NCBI GenBank assembly: GCA_003427395.1 | Contig: BFEA01001087.1 | Location: 115,405-148,355 of the forward strand | DNA length: 32,951 nt | Direction of reading: 5' to 3' | Origin: Chara braunii | Lineage: Eukaryota > Streptophyta > Charophyceae > Charales > Characeae | Shown here: one piece after another, positions 8,083 to 18,485 of the stretch | How positions within the stretch are numbered: the first letter of the stretch is position 1 | Layout of the letters: each line of letters begins with the position of its first letter | Translations under genes and position numbers: made by a program | Notes under the pieces: model-generated | The model's input: only the letters and a program-made list of their open reading frames with translations | Told to the model about the DNA's origin: nothing | Databases searched by the model: none

Positions 8083-8838
8083 GTGGTGGAGGCAGGAGCG
8101 CGATCTCTGAAGATGATTTTCCAATCGTCGTTGGCGCCGAAGAACGACGTGTTTCAATGGCAGACTCTTAATCAGGTGCTCGAACTGCTGCAGAGTGAAA
8201 ATGACAGTGTTGCGGAGGTGGCAGCTAGTTTGCTGGCGCATTGTTGTGACAGCGAGGAGCGCCAGGTCATGCTTGGGAAAGCAGGTGCCATGAAAAGACT
8301 CTTGCCCATGCTTCATCCCAAGTGTTCGCAGAAGAAGGTGGAGGCAGCTCTAGATGCCATAGCCGCTATCACCCAAGACAACGAGGATCATTGCCACACT
8401 CTTGTGCATGCAGGTGGAGGGAGCGTTTTGGAAGAGATCCGGACGAAACTGATTCGCCACGAGCTGCCGCGCATGCGCCTCCATGCGTGCATGTGTCTCG
8501 TTAATGTGTTCAGGTCTTGGTCAGGGGGTTTCCTCAAGCAGCGGGAGATCCGACTCAGCATACTCTGTGTGCTGCTGAAGCTTATTGATGAACCTGGCAG
8601 GGTTGGGGAGGATGCGCCAGGTGTGCTTGCACGCTTCTTAGGCGACAGTAATCAGCTCCAGAGGGAGGTGAGAGACCTTCAGAAGGAGGCCGTCTGTGAA
8701 AAGGATGGCGTCGCCATGCTTGCCGGCTTCTTTAAGAAAGTCTTCATGAATGCAAAGCACAAAGAGAATGTGATCAACGCACTAGCACAACTTTGCGCTA
8801 ATCTGGAAGAGGGACGTCGTCAAGTAGTAGACCTAAAG
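8083..8838 (+). CDS. ARMC8: ARMC8-like exon a (ARM repeats, 252 codons)
   Basis: The exon begins after a TTAGCAG acceptor; an in-frame stop lies just upstream at 8077-8079, so 8083 is a splice border and not a translation start. It ends at AAG before donor GTAAGC. The start (EAGA-SLKMIFQSSLAPK) aligns with the human segment containing CLRTIFTSP, and SLLAHCC matches the IFSHCC motif. ARM-type helices follow: AGAMKRLLPML, ALDAIAAITQ and MRLHACMCLVNVF. The C-terminal part (LRPIR-like helix GFFKKVFMNAKHKENVINALAQL) corresponds to the region before the human sequence MMDRIVTGL. There are no internal stops, and codon use looks normal. This is the largest reliably coding stretch of the window. The exon is unusually long for a gene with such long introns, perhaps because ancestral introns were lost. 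Confidence 0.86.
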
Positions 8839-8847
8839 GTAAGCAAG

Positions 8848-8935
8848 CGCATGCGCACCCACCCACCCACACCCACACCCACACCGACACCCACACGTAC
8901 ACTCACCCAGCGACCCACACATGCACAGACACACA
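8848..8935 (+). repeat. (ACCCAC)n CA-rich microsatellite at intron start
   Basis: Begins 10 bp after the exon a donor: CCCACA and CACCCA units. The reading frame stays open through it, adding a Pro/Thr tail, but this is intron read-through and not the protein C-terminus. Confidence 0.8.
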
Positions 8936-9790
8936 TTCTGGTCCTGGTAGCTCTCTGTCCCAGGAGATTTGAGCAGCTAGGATCGGGCTCGTACTAGTGA
9001 GCTATTCTTTTTTGGTGGGTGGATATATTTTGTTGTGTTGTTTAGTATGCATGGCGTAATTCTTTGCCCTGCTTTAGTGCATGGGCTGTCGTTTTGATGA
9101 AGGAATGTCTGTGGGTGGCTGCGAGCTTTTCTTTTGGGGGTGGGAATGTATGTTTGGAGTCTTGCGCACAGTCTCGTCGCGAGGAGGTTCTGAGAGTGTT
9201 TGCTGCGGGTATCATTCCCACGGTCTGCTCTTTTGGAACACATGGAAGAAATGGGTATTGCTTCTAGGGTGTTTTAAGCAGTACGCTCCTGGTGTCACGT
9301 GAAGATCTCGTGGAGTTTGGGATTATGACACTCTATACACTCTAGGGGCTAGAAAGCAAAGTGAAAGGGTGGATGTCTAGCCATTGAGTGATAGAGATGG
9401 TGGTGACGTGAGTGTGTCGTTTGGGATGAATAGCAGTGCCAGTGATGTTGGAGTTGTGCAATTAATCTTGTGGCTTTGTGGACCCACTCAGAGGGCTCTC
9501 GATTTTTTTTCAGACAAATGGAGGGTGTGGTCGGTGCTTTCTTGCTGCTGGAGCCGTCTGTGTTTGGTATATTACTATATTGTTGCCTTTTGCCCTCAAT
9601 CCTTTTATTGACTTTTTTTTAAAAAAATATATATACAAGTTGTGCAAGTGTGCCGCTTCGGCGGCAGACGGATTTGTGGGCACTCGGTGCTTAACCGCAC
9701 AAACGTGGCCAACCTTGCATCTTTTACTATATACTTATTTTGTTTGATGGATAGCTTATGATGATTCATCGATGGAATGAGGAAGAGAAT
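8936..9790. other. Intron sequence, nothing recognised
   Basis: Mixed-composition DNA with T-runs. No repeat family or coding similarity was identified. Confidence 0.5.
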
Positions 9791-9799
9791 TTGAGGTTT

Positions 9800-9823
9800 C
9801 AGAAACACACACACACACACACA
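9800..9823 (+). repeat. (CA)n microsatellite
   Basis: Short uninterrupted CA repeat. Confidence 0.85.
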
Positions 9824-9951
9824 ACCTTGTAAACTGGGTGCGCAGAGTGGGTTTTGTGGCTGTGATGGATGAGTTTTTCTGGGACCCTTGAAGGAGCTTG
9901 TCACAGTCACAGTCACTCCTTTTTTTGTGAAGTTTTTGTATCAATGCAAAA

Positions 9952-10135
9952 CATACACACACACAGACACACCGACAGACCTACACAAAGGCACAGCAGG
10001 CATCTGGTTTGGAAAAGGGTTGCCAAACGCACAAACACACAAACACACACAAACACACACAAACACACAAACACTCAAACACACAAACACACAAACACAC
10101 AAACACACAAACAGACAAACACACAAACACATGCA
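9952..10135 (+). repeat. (ACACAA)n minisatellite
   Basis: CA-rich array of CACACAAA units (about 8 bp), best at 10030-10132. Interrupted by GACAGACCTACACAAAGG near 9980. Predicted Thr/His/Asn-rich peptides are repeat translations. Confidence 0.85.
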
Positions 10136-10328
10136 ATCATTTCCAAGCTAGTCAGATGGAAAGGATGTTGTAGTTGCGGTGGTAGCCTTTCCTTCCATCC
10201 CTGAAAACTGGCCCAGGCCTGGAGGCTGCTCCTGAAAAGGCAGTGGTGGTTTAAGGTGGATGTGAGCGGGAGGAGGGCGTGGGAGAATACTTGAGCACGG
10301 GTGACTATACTTAAGCACGTGTGTAGTC

Positions 10329-11513
10329 ATGCTCGTGTATAAGAAGGGGGACCCGGCAGACATAAGAATCTATAGGCGTATGACACTACTGCCCGGTCAT
10401 TTACTTGGTATTGGTGGACCTCCTGGCAAATAGACTGAGAGAAATAGCATGGGGGTGCTTTCATATAGACCAGACGGGATTCATCCCTGGTAGATATACA
10501 TATTGGATAGCGTTGCAACCTTGCCAGAGTCGGTAAGATACATAAAGGAGAAAACAATCAATGCTGCAATTCTGTTCTTCGACTGTGAGAAGGCCTACGA
10601 CCACGTCAATTGGTAATTCCAGCAACAGTGCATGGAGAGAATGGGGGTAGGTCCTAACTTCTGATGATGGGCCAGAGCTCTCTACAGGATGCACACTGCA
10701 GGGTTCAGCGCTACGGCTTTCTCTGAGATCGGTATAAATGTCCAGGTCAGTCCGTCAGGGAGACCCACTAGCGGTTCCCCTCTTCCTCTTCACCACGGAG
10801 GCCATAGAAAGGACCCATCAATAGACCGACTGATAGAAGACGGTCCCGCGGACCCGCACACAGTCTGCCTCCCCACTACCGTATTATTTGCGGACGACCT
10901 CACTGTCCTCATTAGAGCTTCGGACTCCTCCTTCGAAGCGCTCACTAGGGCTATGCAGGCGTTCCAGTTGGCATCTGAAATGTGCACCAACTGAGTGAAA
11001 ACTGTCGGCTGGTGGTTGACAGAGCAGGATCTTCCCACTCCGAGGAGCTCCCCGCAGGGACTGCAGTGGTAGGCGGCGACAGAACCGTGTCGATACCTGG
11101 GCGATTGGGTGTCTCATGTGGGCCCCGCACACTCCCAAGCACCTGCCATCCCGACTAAGATGTTGAACAAGCTGGAAGTGTGGTCCGCGGGCTACACGTC
11201 GGTGTCCGGGGGAGCCCTAGTCCTCAATTCTTCGATCTTCTCTATGCTGTGGTACGCCACCACAGTCTGGAGCCCCAATGTGGTGTTGAGCAGGCCCTTC
11301 AGGGAGAGAGCTGTGGCCTACCTGTGGCCTGGCAACTTGACCAAGCAGGGTCATCCCAAGGCAAGTTGGAAGTGCGTGATACTGCCCAAGAACAACGGAG
11401 GCCTAGGCGTTATCGACCCCGATCGACAGGTCAGGGTGCTGCAGACGAAGTGGCTCATCAAGCTGATCACACAGACCACCTGCCCTGGCACAACCTCGCC
11501 CTTTATCACATAA
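10329..11513 (+). pseudogene. LINE reverse transcriptase, broken
   Basis: Motif A, FFDCEKAYDHVNW, is at about 10575-10613 and is followed at once by a stop. Motif C, VLFADDLTVLIRAS, is in the same frame (FADD codons at 10887-10898). The frame stops at 10992 and resumes at 11109-11513 with LNKLEVWSAGYTSVSGGALV and later LPKNNGGLGVIDPD, typical of the LINE thumb and connection region. The stretch 10386-10570 (with GFIPGRY) is in another frame. The catalytic aspartates of motif C are intact, but the ORF could not give an active enzyme. Confidence 0.85.
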
Positions 11514-12373
11514 GGAAAATCCCAAGATTCTGCAGGTCATGGCAAAGTCATGGGTGACTTGGGACTTGGGGGCGGGGGGGGGCAAGACACTGGCAAGTCG
11601 CTCTGAAGAACCCCCCGAGTGAGAGATGCCGCATTTTGGTCCTGTTTGATCGAGATATGGAGAGAGATAACGCCCGGGAAGGTAAGGCGACAACATAACA
11701 TAAATGAGGTGCTCCAGCAACCGCTGTTCTGCATCCAGTGGATAACCGACAGCAGGGGTAGGCCATGGACGGTTATGACGACGGACGCAGGTTGGGGGTC
11801 CTGGTTATCGAAGGGGGTGTAGCAAATAAAGCACATCTGGGACGAGGATCACCACTGGTGGAAGACCTAGAGGGAGCTCACAGAGACTCTTGGGGGCTGT
11901 CACAACCTTCAGGCCAACTTCAACGGAAAACTGCGTTCTATCCCATCCGACTGGTCAAACATTCTGCGAGGACCAGTGACTTGGGCGAGATGGGACTGGG
12001 CCACACTGGCCAAAGAAGCTGCACTGGGCACCGTAATGGATTTCATCAGGCGAGAGTGACCGGATGGATAATGGCTCCTCTGCAACATGCACGACATTCT
12101 TGCGCCCAGTGTGCCTGTCAGTCGAAATACGAATCTTGAACCGGCCGAATAGGCCTGGAAAGTCTTGACAGCACCCGTCCTCGCCCGCAAACACGAAGCT
12201 GGGATATAGACTGAGGAGCAGACCGGTAGCTGCGGAAGACGCTGTGGCATCCAGATGGGCGAGGCACACGGGCACTATCCTCGACCCACAGCATAGCATT
12301 CATGTACTGCGCCCTTCCGGTCAAGCAGTAGCTATGTGAATGCACGAGCCCCCAACGAAGAACACGGGGGGAT

Positions 12374-12844
12374 GACCTCTGTCCCGTCTGCGGAATGAGA
12401 GAGGTGGTAAACCTAGTCCACTGCCTAATCATGTGCCCCAAGGCCCAACAAATCTGGGACAGTGTCGCACTCGTGTGGTCTTCGCCCACAAGGACACCCC
12501 TCCCGGACGTAGAACTCCAGACCCTCACAGGCTTCACAAACAGCCCGGACCTGGCACCTTTTCAGCGCGTACTGCATCAAAGACTCCGCCCCATAACGCT
12601 GTGGACCATATGGAAGAGAAGATGCATGGAGGCGATCGACAGGAAGCAGCAGATGCTGCAGCGAGCGTGGGAGCAGCTCCTCTCTCTGCTGGAGATGGAA
12701 TTCTGTTTGGACTGGAGGACGACCACAAAAGAGATGGTTAGAGACCCGGACAAGGCACGGATCATCCGGCAGCAATTCAGTGACAATCAGCTGGGAGCGG
12801 GAAGAATAGGGAAACTAGAGGGGGGCAAGCTTCATCTCAGATGA
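12374..12844 (+). pseudogene. LINE C-terminal zinc-binding domain (zf-RVT), remnant
   Basis: The frame reads DLCPVCGMREVVNLVHC and LIMCPKAQQIW, the Cys-X2-Cys ... His-Cys pattern of the zf-RVT domain found at the C-terminus of many plant LINE proteins. A charged alpha-helical tail of about 115 residues follows, ending in a stop at 12842. It is frameshifted relative to the reverse transcriptase frame at 10689-11513. The region between (11514-12373) is a decayed connection and RNase-like part in mixed frames. Confidence 0.78.
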
Positions 12845-13386
12845 TATCCGGGCAGAGGGCAACTGACACCAATCTGGACAAAGGACCTGCCCACTAGTGG
12901 GGGTGCCCTCGACATGCCTCGATCAGACGGTTGGGCCACAATGACACGCAGGCGACACCCTGGGGTCTCCCGGAGTGACCATGCTGTGCAGCACGGGATC
13001 AGTGCCTAGTATTTGTCTGATTAGACGCATGGGCTCGAGACCGCATGGGTGGGTAGCAATGTCGGCTTGAGCCCACGCAGGGGAATGAGAGGGATGGATA
13101 GGCAAGGGACAGGGAGTGGTAGTACAGCACAATAGGCTAGCTTAGGCAGGGGTGAGAGGCGGTACATCCTTCCAATCTGGAAGCCATTAGTGCTGCCCGC
13201 TCGGGTCTCCCTACAATGAAGGAGAGAAGCGTTGAGTGTGGTTGGATCTTGTAGTGCCGGTGGAATAGGAACCGGACGGATGCTCCCCAGAATGGACAAG
13301 GAGCCAGCGCCGTAAGGCTCTGTTTCACAAAAAAGACAAAAAAAAAAGATAATAATAATAATGATAATAATAATAATAATAATAAG
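12845..13386 (+). mobile_element. LINE 3' untranslated region and TAA-type tail
   Basis: There is no open frame. The sequence is GC-rich and runs to an A-rich stretch (13327-13349) and an AAT/GAT trinucleotide tail (about 13350-13386). The tail marks the 3' end of the LINE insertion. Unique intron sequence leading to exon b begins directly after it. A clear target duplication was not found. Confidence 0.55.
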
Positions 13387-13498
13387 AGGTCATCATTGCA
13401 ATTGATTTTGTGAAATACCTCTCTTGCTCGCTCGCTTCCTGTTTGCTTGCGGCGGAGTGCCTGCCTCTTGCTGACCGGGTGATGTATTTGTTTGCCAG

Positions 13499-13594
13499 GT
13501 GTTCGATCACATTGTTGATGCTTTGGACGATGCATCACCAGGGGTTTGTGCCGCTGCCTGCTTCTGCCTTCAAACTCTTTCAAGATCAGTTAAG
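13499..13594 (+). CDS. ARMC8: ARMC8-like exon b (32 codons)
   Basis: The exon lies between a TTTGCCAG acceptor and a GTGCGT donor and is 96 bp, phase 0 at both ends. It encodes VFDHIVDALDDASPGVCAAA followed by CFCLQTLSRSVK. The same pattern occurs in ARMC8 as [20 protein letters not shown] followed by RCLHSLSRSV, so the LSRSV end is a strong anchor. It is one ARM helix set. It sits directly downstream of the LINE tail and AAT microsatellite (13350-13385), which end about 110 bp before the acceptor. Confidence 0.86.
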
Positions 13595-14655
13595 GTGCGT
13601 GCTGTGCGTACCACCACAACCCACCGGGCAGGCACACAATTTCTTCCCAGCCAGTCTCTAAATTTGCTGCCTTTGTTGTCTACTTCGTTCATTATGCTAC
13701 GTAGCATGTGCTGCATATATTATGAAATGTATGTGCAAGCTCCGCATTCACAATGCATTGCAGTTCTGGGTAATTCAAAGAAGGTTCAAGATAAAAGCAA
13801 GCAGGTCGTGGAAAGGGATTGATAAGTTCTTCCGCGAGCAATGCCCACCCCTGCCCCCTGTCGGTCCCTTTCCCCCCCAATACACCCTTGTTAACGTGGA
13901 ATAAGTGTCTACCAACCCCAAACCAACCAGAAGGACAACGTGATTTTGTTTAAATGTTTGTCATATTGGTACCGTCTGGAATGCGGGGGCAATGCAGATG
14001 GTTTACCTGGGTATTCCATCAGCATCTTGTAAGCCGCCTCTACATGAGAGGGCCACCTTTTTTTCACAAAGTAGTGACTTTGTAGGAGTGGAGGCCCGGA
14101 TTTCCCCCTGCTGGACTGCGGTAAATGGTGGCACGCCTGGCCTAACTAGGCTCGACAGGTCACGTCCAGAGGTAGTGGTGGTTGAAGTCTATCATTTGGT
14201 CTGTTTACAACTATGTATATTTCCCTATGAGGCGTTCTATCTTGTGTTTCTTGCGATTTATGCCTGCATGCTTGAGATGCTTCATGCCTTCAGACAGGAA
14301 TTACAGGAAACTGCATGGGAGAGAGAGGTTCTTTTCAGGTTGTTTGTCTTATCGCGAGATGGGAAAGTGTAATTGTCAAGTTAGTATATTGTATCAGAGA
14401 CCGAGACTCTTCAGCTTACGGACCGCGGCTGCTGACTCTCTTCATCGGCACTGGCTTTTGGCCGTCGGATGATGATTTTGGTGGTGGGATGGAGGGGAAC
14501 CTAGGATGGTGTTGGCTCATTATTTGTTTGGGACGTATCACACGTGTTTTCCTTTGTGTTATGATCCTTGCCAATTCCGAAGTGCAAACACACAAGGAAA
14601 TATAATGCCCTTCCAGTTGCAATAGAAATGAATGAACTTGAGAGGAGAGAGAGAC
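13595..14655. other. Intron sequence, nothing recognised
   Basis: Starts at the exon b donor. No known domain, RNA or repeat family was recognised. Confidence 0.5.
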
Positions 14656-14659
14656 AAAG

Positions 14660-14820
14660 GAAGAAGAAGAAGAAGAAGATGAACACCAGCAAAAGACCAA
14701 TAACAAATCTCCCTTCTCTTCGCCAACCAATCTCCTCCTCTGTTATCTCCCCCTCTCTTATTCAACAATAATAATAATAATAATAATAATAATAATCATA
14801 ATAATAATCATAATAACAAT
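14660..14820 (+). repeat. (GAA)n and (AAT)n microsatellites
   Basis: GAAGAAGAAGAAGAAGATGA at about 14660-14680 and a longer AAT array with CAT variants at 14768-14818. The AAT array resembles the LINE tail at 13350 and could be the tail of another decayed retroelement. Confidence 0.75.
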
Positions 14821-15640
14821 GAATGGCTGAACCAGAGCCAATGTCCGAATCCCTCTCCTACTGCCAGCACAGTAGGCTCTGCAGCATCCAGTATGAGGTC
14901 CGCCATAACCATGACCTCCATCTTCCTCCACCTCGGACAGATGCTGGCTACGGCGGACTACTAGGGGCCCTGCCCCAATGTTCAAAAGACAACGCAAAAG
15001 CAGCTTTGTCCTCTCTACTTCAGGCCGCCATGCCTGACTCTGCCCTGAAGCCTTCTTGATGTAGCGCTACCCCACTTGGGGCCTTCCAGATGCTGCACCT
15101 ACCAAGGACATGAAGATGGCGCCCACCATAGCCAGGTAAGTACCCCAGCCACTCTCCTCCCTAGTCCCCTTCTTCCTCCCCCTCCCACCAGGCGCTGCCC
15201 AGCATAGCTGAGGTGGAAGCCCTGGCACTCCCCCCCCAGGGCTCCACACAGCGCTGCTGCTCCAAGCGCTCAAGCAGCATGACGCCCGAACTTGCTGTGC
15301 CTGGGATGTAGCGGCCAACTTGCCTCTTGGGTGGTGACTTCCAGGCCGCGTGGCCTCCAAGCAACTGGTCCCTCCTCCCTTTCGGAGGGAAACAGCATTG
15401 CAGACCTGATATCTACCGCTACAGGCCCTAGACTCTACACTACTGGACCTCTACTCCTGAAAGTATTGACTTGTCGTCTTCTTCTGCTCGGCCTACCGCT
15501 ACTTAAGTACTACTGGTACCTGCCTACCACTGGTTGAGTGTGCCCTAAGCTACTCCTTCGGCCATGAGTTTTTTCCCCACTGCAACCGTCAAAGTCATGG
15601 CGACAGGTAAGTACTGGCCCTGCTGGCCTCGCAAACAAAC
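14821..15640. other. GC-richer block next to the AAT array, unidentified
   Basis: Moderately GC-rich sequence with a 79-codon plus-strand frame (14823-15059) and a 97-codon minus-strand frame (15067-15360). Neither resembles a known domain. Its position directly beside an AAT tail suggests retroelement sequence, but no motif supports this. Confidence 0.35.
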
Positions 15641-16335
15641 AAGTGCCCTGGCGGGCCACACACACATTCAGGCAGACGGGCATCGGACAGGCACACACAC
15701 CAGCAAGCGCGGACACACACAGACGTAGAAAAGTCAGCCAAAAGAGGGAATCTCAGCAAAGCACACATTCTGGCGGTAAAACCCAGAAACCAGCAGTGTT
15801 ATCAGTCTGTGTTTTTGCAGGCCCTTACATTTGTTTGACATGTCCGTGTTTTGTCGTCTGTACCGCCATGAGTCGCTTGGTATGGTCTGATGCATGTTCA
15901 TCCGGTTGTGGCATTTCTCCTCACATTGCGGTGACTGTTTTTGGACGCTGGATTCCTGCTGCAGTGCATCACTCGGAATTGTTCCTTGTGGTTCTCGAGC
16001 GCTGCATCAGCAGCACACTCGGGTGGGCGTTTAAACCAACTGTTCACCCAGACCTGTTTTGCCGGTCCAAAAAAATGCATTTTGCCGAGCCTGAAAGTGA
16101 GCGGGTACCGTCCTCTTTGAAAACTAAAGTGCTGGACCTGCTGCCAGCACTTTGGAGCAAAAAGCAGGCCATATGTGGTTTTTTTATTCCGGTTGTTATT
16201 TTTACAATGTTTTCACTCGTGTGGCACCCCAGCCAGGCCGAAGGAAAAAGGGGAAGAAAATTGCGTGGGGTGAGATTCAAATAGGTACACGGCAACGTTC
16301 GCGAAACACCGAAAAGACGAAGTACAACTAAAGTG
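15641..16335. other. Intron sequence with a long but unassigned open frame
   Basis: A 213-codon plus-strand frame (15643-16284) is open but begins in CA-rich repeat and has no recognisable domain. Codon patterns are unconvincing, so it is not called as a gene. Confidence 0.4.
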
Positions 16336-16530
16336 CTGTGCATTCTTGCAGTCAGATTCGTCAAGGTGTGCGCGCAATTGCAGTCAGATGCTTTCTGGAA
16401 AATTGCTATTGTGAGTATGCCCTCAGTTGGGCGGTGTATATTTCCTCCCGCTTCACAGGCAGGGTGAAATTTTCCTACAATGCTCTGGACGTTCTTGCAG
16501 TCAGATGCATTCTGGAAATTTTGAGGCCTC
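16336..16530 (+). repeat. Family E repeat (GCAGTCAGATGCATTCTGGAAA)
   Basis: TTGCAGTCAGAT occurs at about 16348, 16379 and 16495, twice followed by (C/T)TTCTGGAAA or ATTCTGGAAA. TGTGAGTATGCCCTCAGT near 16410 recurs at 19683 as TGTGAGTATGCCCTGAGT. Confidence 0.55.
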
Positions 16531-16549
16531 GTTCTTTCTTTCTTTTTCT

Positions 16550-17008
16550 ATATTTGAAAAAAACATGTGCTGGGCTGGGCGGTGGAACTGGGCCAGACGG
16601 ACCGGGTGGGGTCCACCCAGCAAAACCAGGAGGCCTGAAAAGTGGGCCAGAATGTTTTTTTTTTTTGTTGAAAACAGGGTCTTGCTGCGCTAGCCAAACG
16701 CAGCCCAAATCGGCAGAGAAAGTGGTGAATGTTGCCTTTTCATGTCGGTGGTGGGAAGGGGGGGGGCGGGGGGGGGNATATTTGAAAAAAACATGTGCTG
16801 GGCTGGGCGGTGGAACTGGGCCAGACGGACCGGGTGGGGTCCACCCAGCAAAACCAGGAGGCCTGAAAAGTGAGCCAGAATGTTTGATTTTGTTATTGAA
16901 AAAGGGATCTTGCTGCGGTAGCCAAACGCAGGCCAAATCGGCAGAGAAAGTGGTGAATGTTGCCTTTTCATGTCGGTGGTGGGAAGGGGGGGGGCGGGGG
17001 GGGGGGCG
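16550..17008 (+). repeat. About 228-bp direct repeat either side of an N
   Basis: 16550-16776 and 16778-17008 start with the same ATATTTGAAAAAAACATGTG and run in parallel to a G-rich end, with a single N at 16777 between them. The copies differ at several sites (for example GTGGGCCAG against GTGAGCCAG, and around 16650-16690). They are either a real tandem duplication or two haplotype copies joined in assembly. Confidence 0.9.
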
Positions 17009-17049
17009 CGGGGGGGAGTGAATGGTGTGTTGTATGTGTGTTAGAACAG

Positions 17050-18190
17050 CACGAGGAGGAGGAGGAGGAGGAGAAGAAGAAGAAGAAGAAGAAGAAGAAG
17101 AAGAAGAAGAAGAAGAAGAAGAAGAAGCCTGACAGAAAAGACACAGATGCCCGGTCTCGAAAACAAAAGTCGCCTTGTGGAGACGACGTTTGACAAAAAA
17201 AAACATAAGTTTAGATCAATCTTTATCTGCTGAAATACAGGATGCTTCGAAAAAACAAGGATTTGCTAGAAAAAAAAGAGATGATCTTCATAAATTAGCT
17301 GAAACTCTGACGCCACACTTCGTGCCGGCACACGGACAAAAAAGTTGAAGGCGTTCCCGAATTTTCTTGGTAGAGGCAACTTCGTTGCACTTTTATACAT
17401 GTCTGAATTTGAGAAAGGCGGAAGAAAAGGCGAGATGGCGGGTGGGAGAAACAGGGAAGAAGAAGAGCAAGAAAGGACGACGACCACGAAGAAGAAGAAG
17501 AAAGGAAGAAGAAGCTGGCGGGAGTGAATAGCGGCCGAGATGGCAGGCGGCGTAACGGGCGAAAACAAAAATGTCGAGATGGCGGGTGGGGGAAAAAATC
17601 GCGACTGGAGGAAGGAGAACAAGAATGGAGGAAGAAGAAGAAGAAGAGGAAGAATAAAACGCAGGAAAGGAGGAGGAGGAGGAGGAGAGGAGTTGCAGAG
17701 GAAGAAGATGGCGGTGGTGAATAGCGGGCGAGATGGCAGGCGGCATAACAGAAACAAAATGTCGAGATGAAGGGTGGGGGAAAAACTCACGGCTGGAGGA
17801 CGGAGGAGAAAAAGAATGGAGGAAGAAGAAGAAGAGGAGGGATAACATACAGGAAAGGAGGAGGAGGAGGAGGAGGAGGAGGAGGAGGAGGAGTTGCAGA
17901 GGGGAGGGCGGCCGTGAATGGAGGGTCGTAACAGGGTCGCGAGTTTACCGGCATGAGGAACAAGAACAAGAGTATGAAGAGAAGAAGAAGAAGAAGAAGA
18001 AGAAGAAGAAGAAGAAGAAGAAGAATGGAGGAGGACGAAGAAGAAGATGAAGAACGGAGGACGGAGAAGACGAAGAACAACAACGAAGGACGACGGAGAA
18101 GAAGAAGATGAAGAAAGGAGGAGAATGAAGAAGACGAAGGAAGGAAGAGGTGAGAGAAGAACAACAACGAAGGACGAAGAAGATGAAGAA
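17050..18190 (+). repeat. Polypurine (GAA/GGA)n region with 195-bp tandem units
   Basis: About 1.1 kb is mostly G and A on the plus strand. Trinucleotide runs (GAA, GGA) are embedded in a longer unit that starts GAATAGCGG(C/G)CGAGATGG at 17526 and 17719, with a partial unit before and the start of another at about 17915. The 371-codon Ser/Leu-rich minus frame across it is compositional. Confidence 0.85.
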
Positions 18191-18224
18191 GGGAGTTGGT
18201 TGAAATCGTACCTTGAATAGCGGG

Positions 18225-18385
18225 CTACGAGGGGGGCTTGACAGGCTTTGGAGCGGGCACGGCAGGGGGCTTTTGACAGGCTTTGGAGCAGGCACGGCAG
18301 GACTCTATGAGCGGGTGCGGCAGGGGTCGGTGAGCGGACCATGGCGACGGGTTGGAGCGGGCTTTGGAGTGGGCTTTGCACAGCT
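18225..18385 (+). repeat. GGCTTTGGAGCGGGCACGGC repeat
   Basis: GACAGGCTTTGGAGC(G/A)GGCACGGCAG occurs twice (about 18239 and 18273), followed by weaker copies (GAGCGGGTGCGGCAGG, GGAGCGGGCTTTGGAGTGGG). Confidence 0.65.
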
Positions 18386-18424
18386 TGTGTGAGTAAAATC
18401 CACCACTTTTGTCAGAGTATGGGC

Positions 18425-18485
18425 CTCGCTCCACTACGCACCACATGCACAAAAGGCAAAAACTATGGTGTCCAGGATGCATTTG
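18425..18485 (+). mobile_element. Family B fragment
   Basis: CCTCGCTCCACTACGCACCA and CATGCACAAAAGGCAAAAAC match the left half of the family B copies at 21.3 kb. The right half is absent. Confidence 0.55.

Larger units (their letters stand above)
10317..13386 (+). mobile_element. Degenerate, 5'-truncated LINE (non-LTR retrotransposon)
   Basis: The element lies in sense orientation inside the first large intron. The pieces, in order, are the start of the reverse transcriptase palm (LVYKKGDPADIR), a TGFIPGRY motif, motif A (FDCEKAYDHVNW), motif C (FADD), thumb and connection sequences (PKNNGGLGV), and a C-terminal CCHC-like zf-RVT motif. About 500 bp of untranslated sequence follows, then an A-rich stretch and a (TAA/GATAAT)n tail at 13350-13386. 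No endonuclease or ORF1 was recognised upstream, so the copy is 5' truncated. In-frame stops and frameshifts show it is dead. TAA-type tails are known from I-like LINEs, while the zf-RVT arrangement is common in plant LINEs. The clade is not decided. Confidence 0.85.

Noticed and set aside
8839-8997. Exon a continuing to the stop at 8995 as the protein C-terminus
   Set aside because: A good GTAAGC donor lies at 8839 and the next exon continues the ARMC8 alignment exactly; the extension is CA-repeat translation.
15643-16284. 213-codon plus-strand frame in an ARMC8 intron
   Set aside because: It starts in CA-rich repeat, has no recognised motif and no supporting neighbours. A chance frame is more likely.
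16475-17206. 243-codon minus-strand frame with two similar halves
   Set aside because: It crosses the N-flanked duplication and G-rich runs. The repeat of the peptide simply follows the DNA duplication, and there is no domain.
17266-18381. 371-codon minus-strand open frame rich in Ser, Leu, Phe and Pro
   Set aside because: It is the translation of the GAA/GGA polypurine repeats. Composition alone explains the lack of stops, and no domain is visible.
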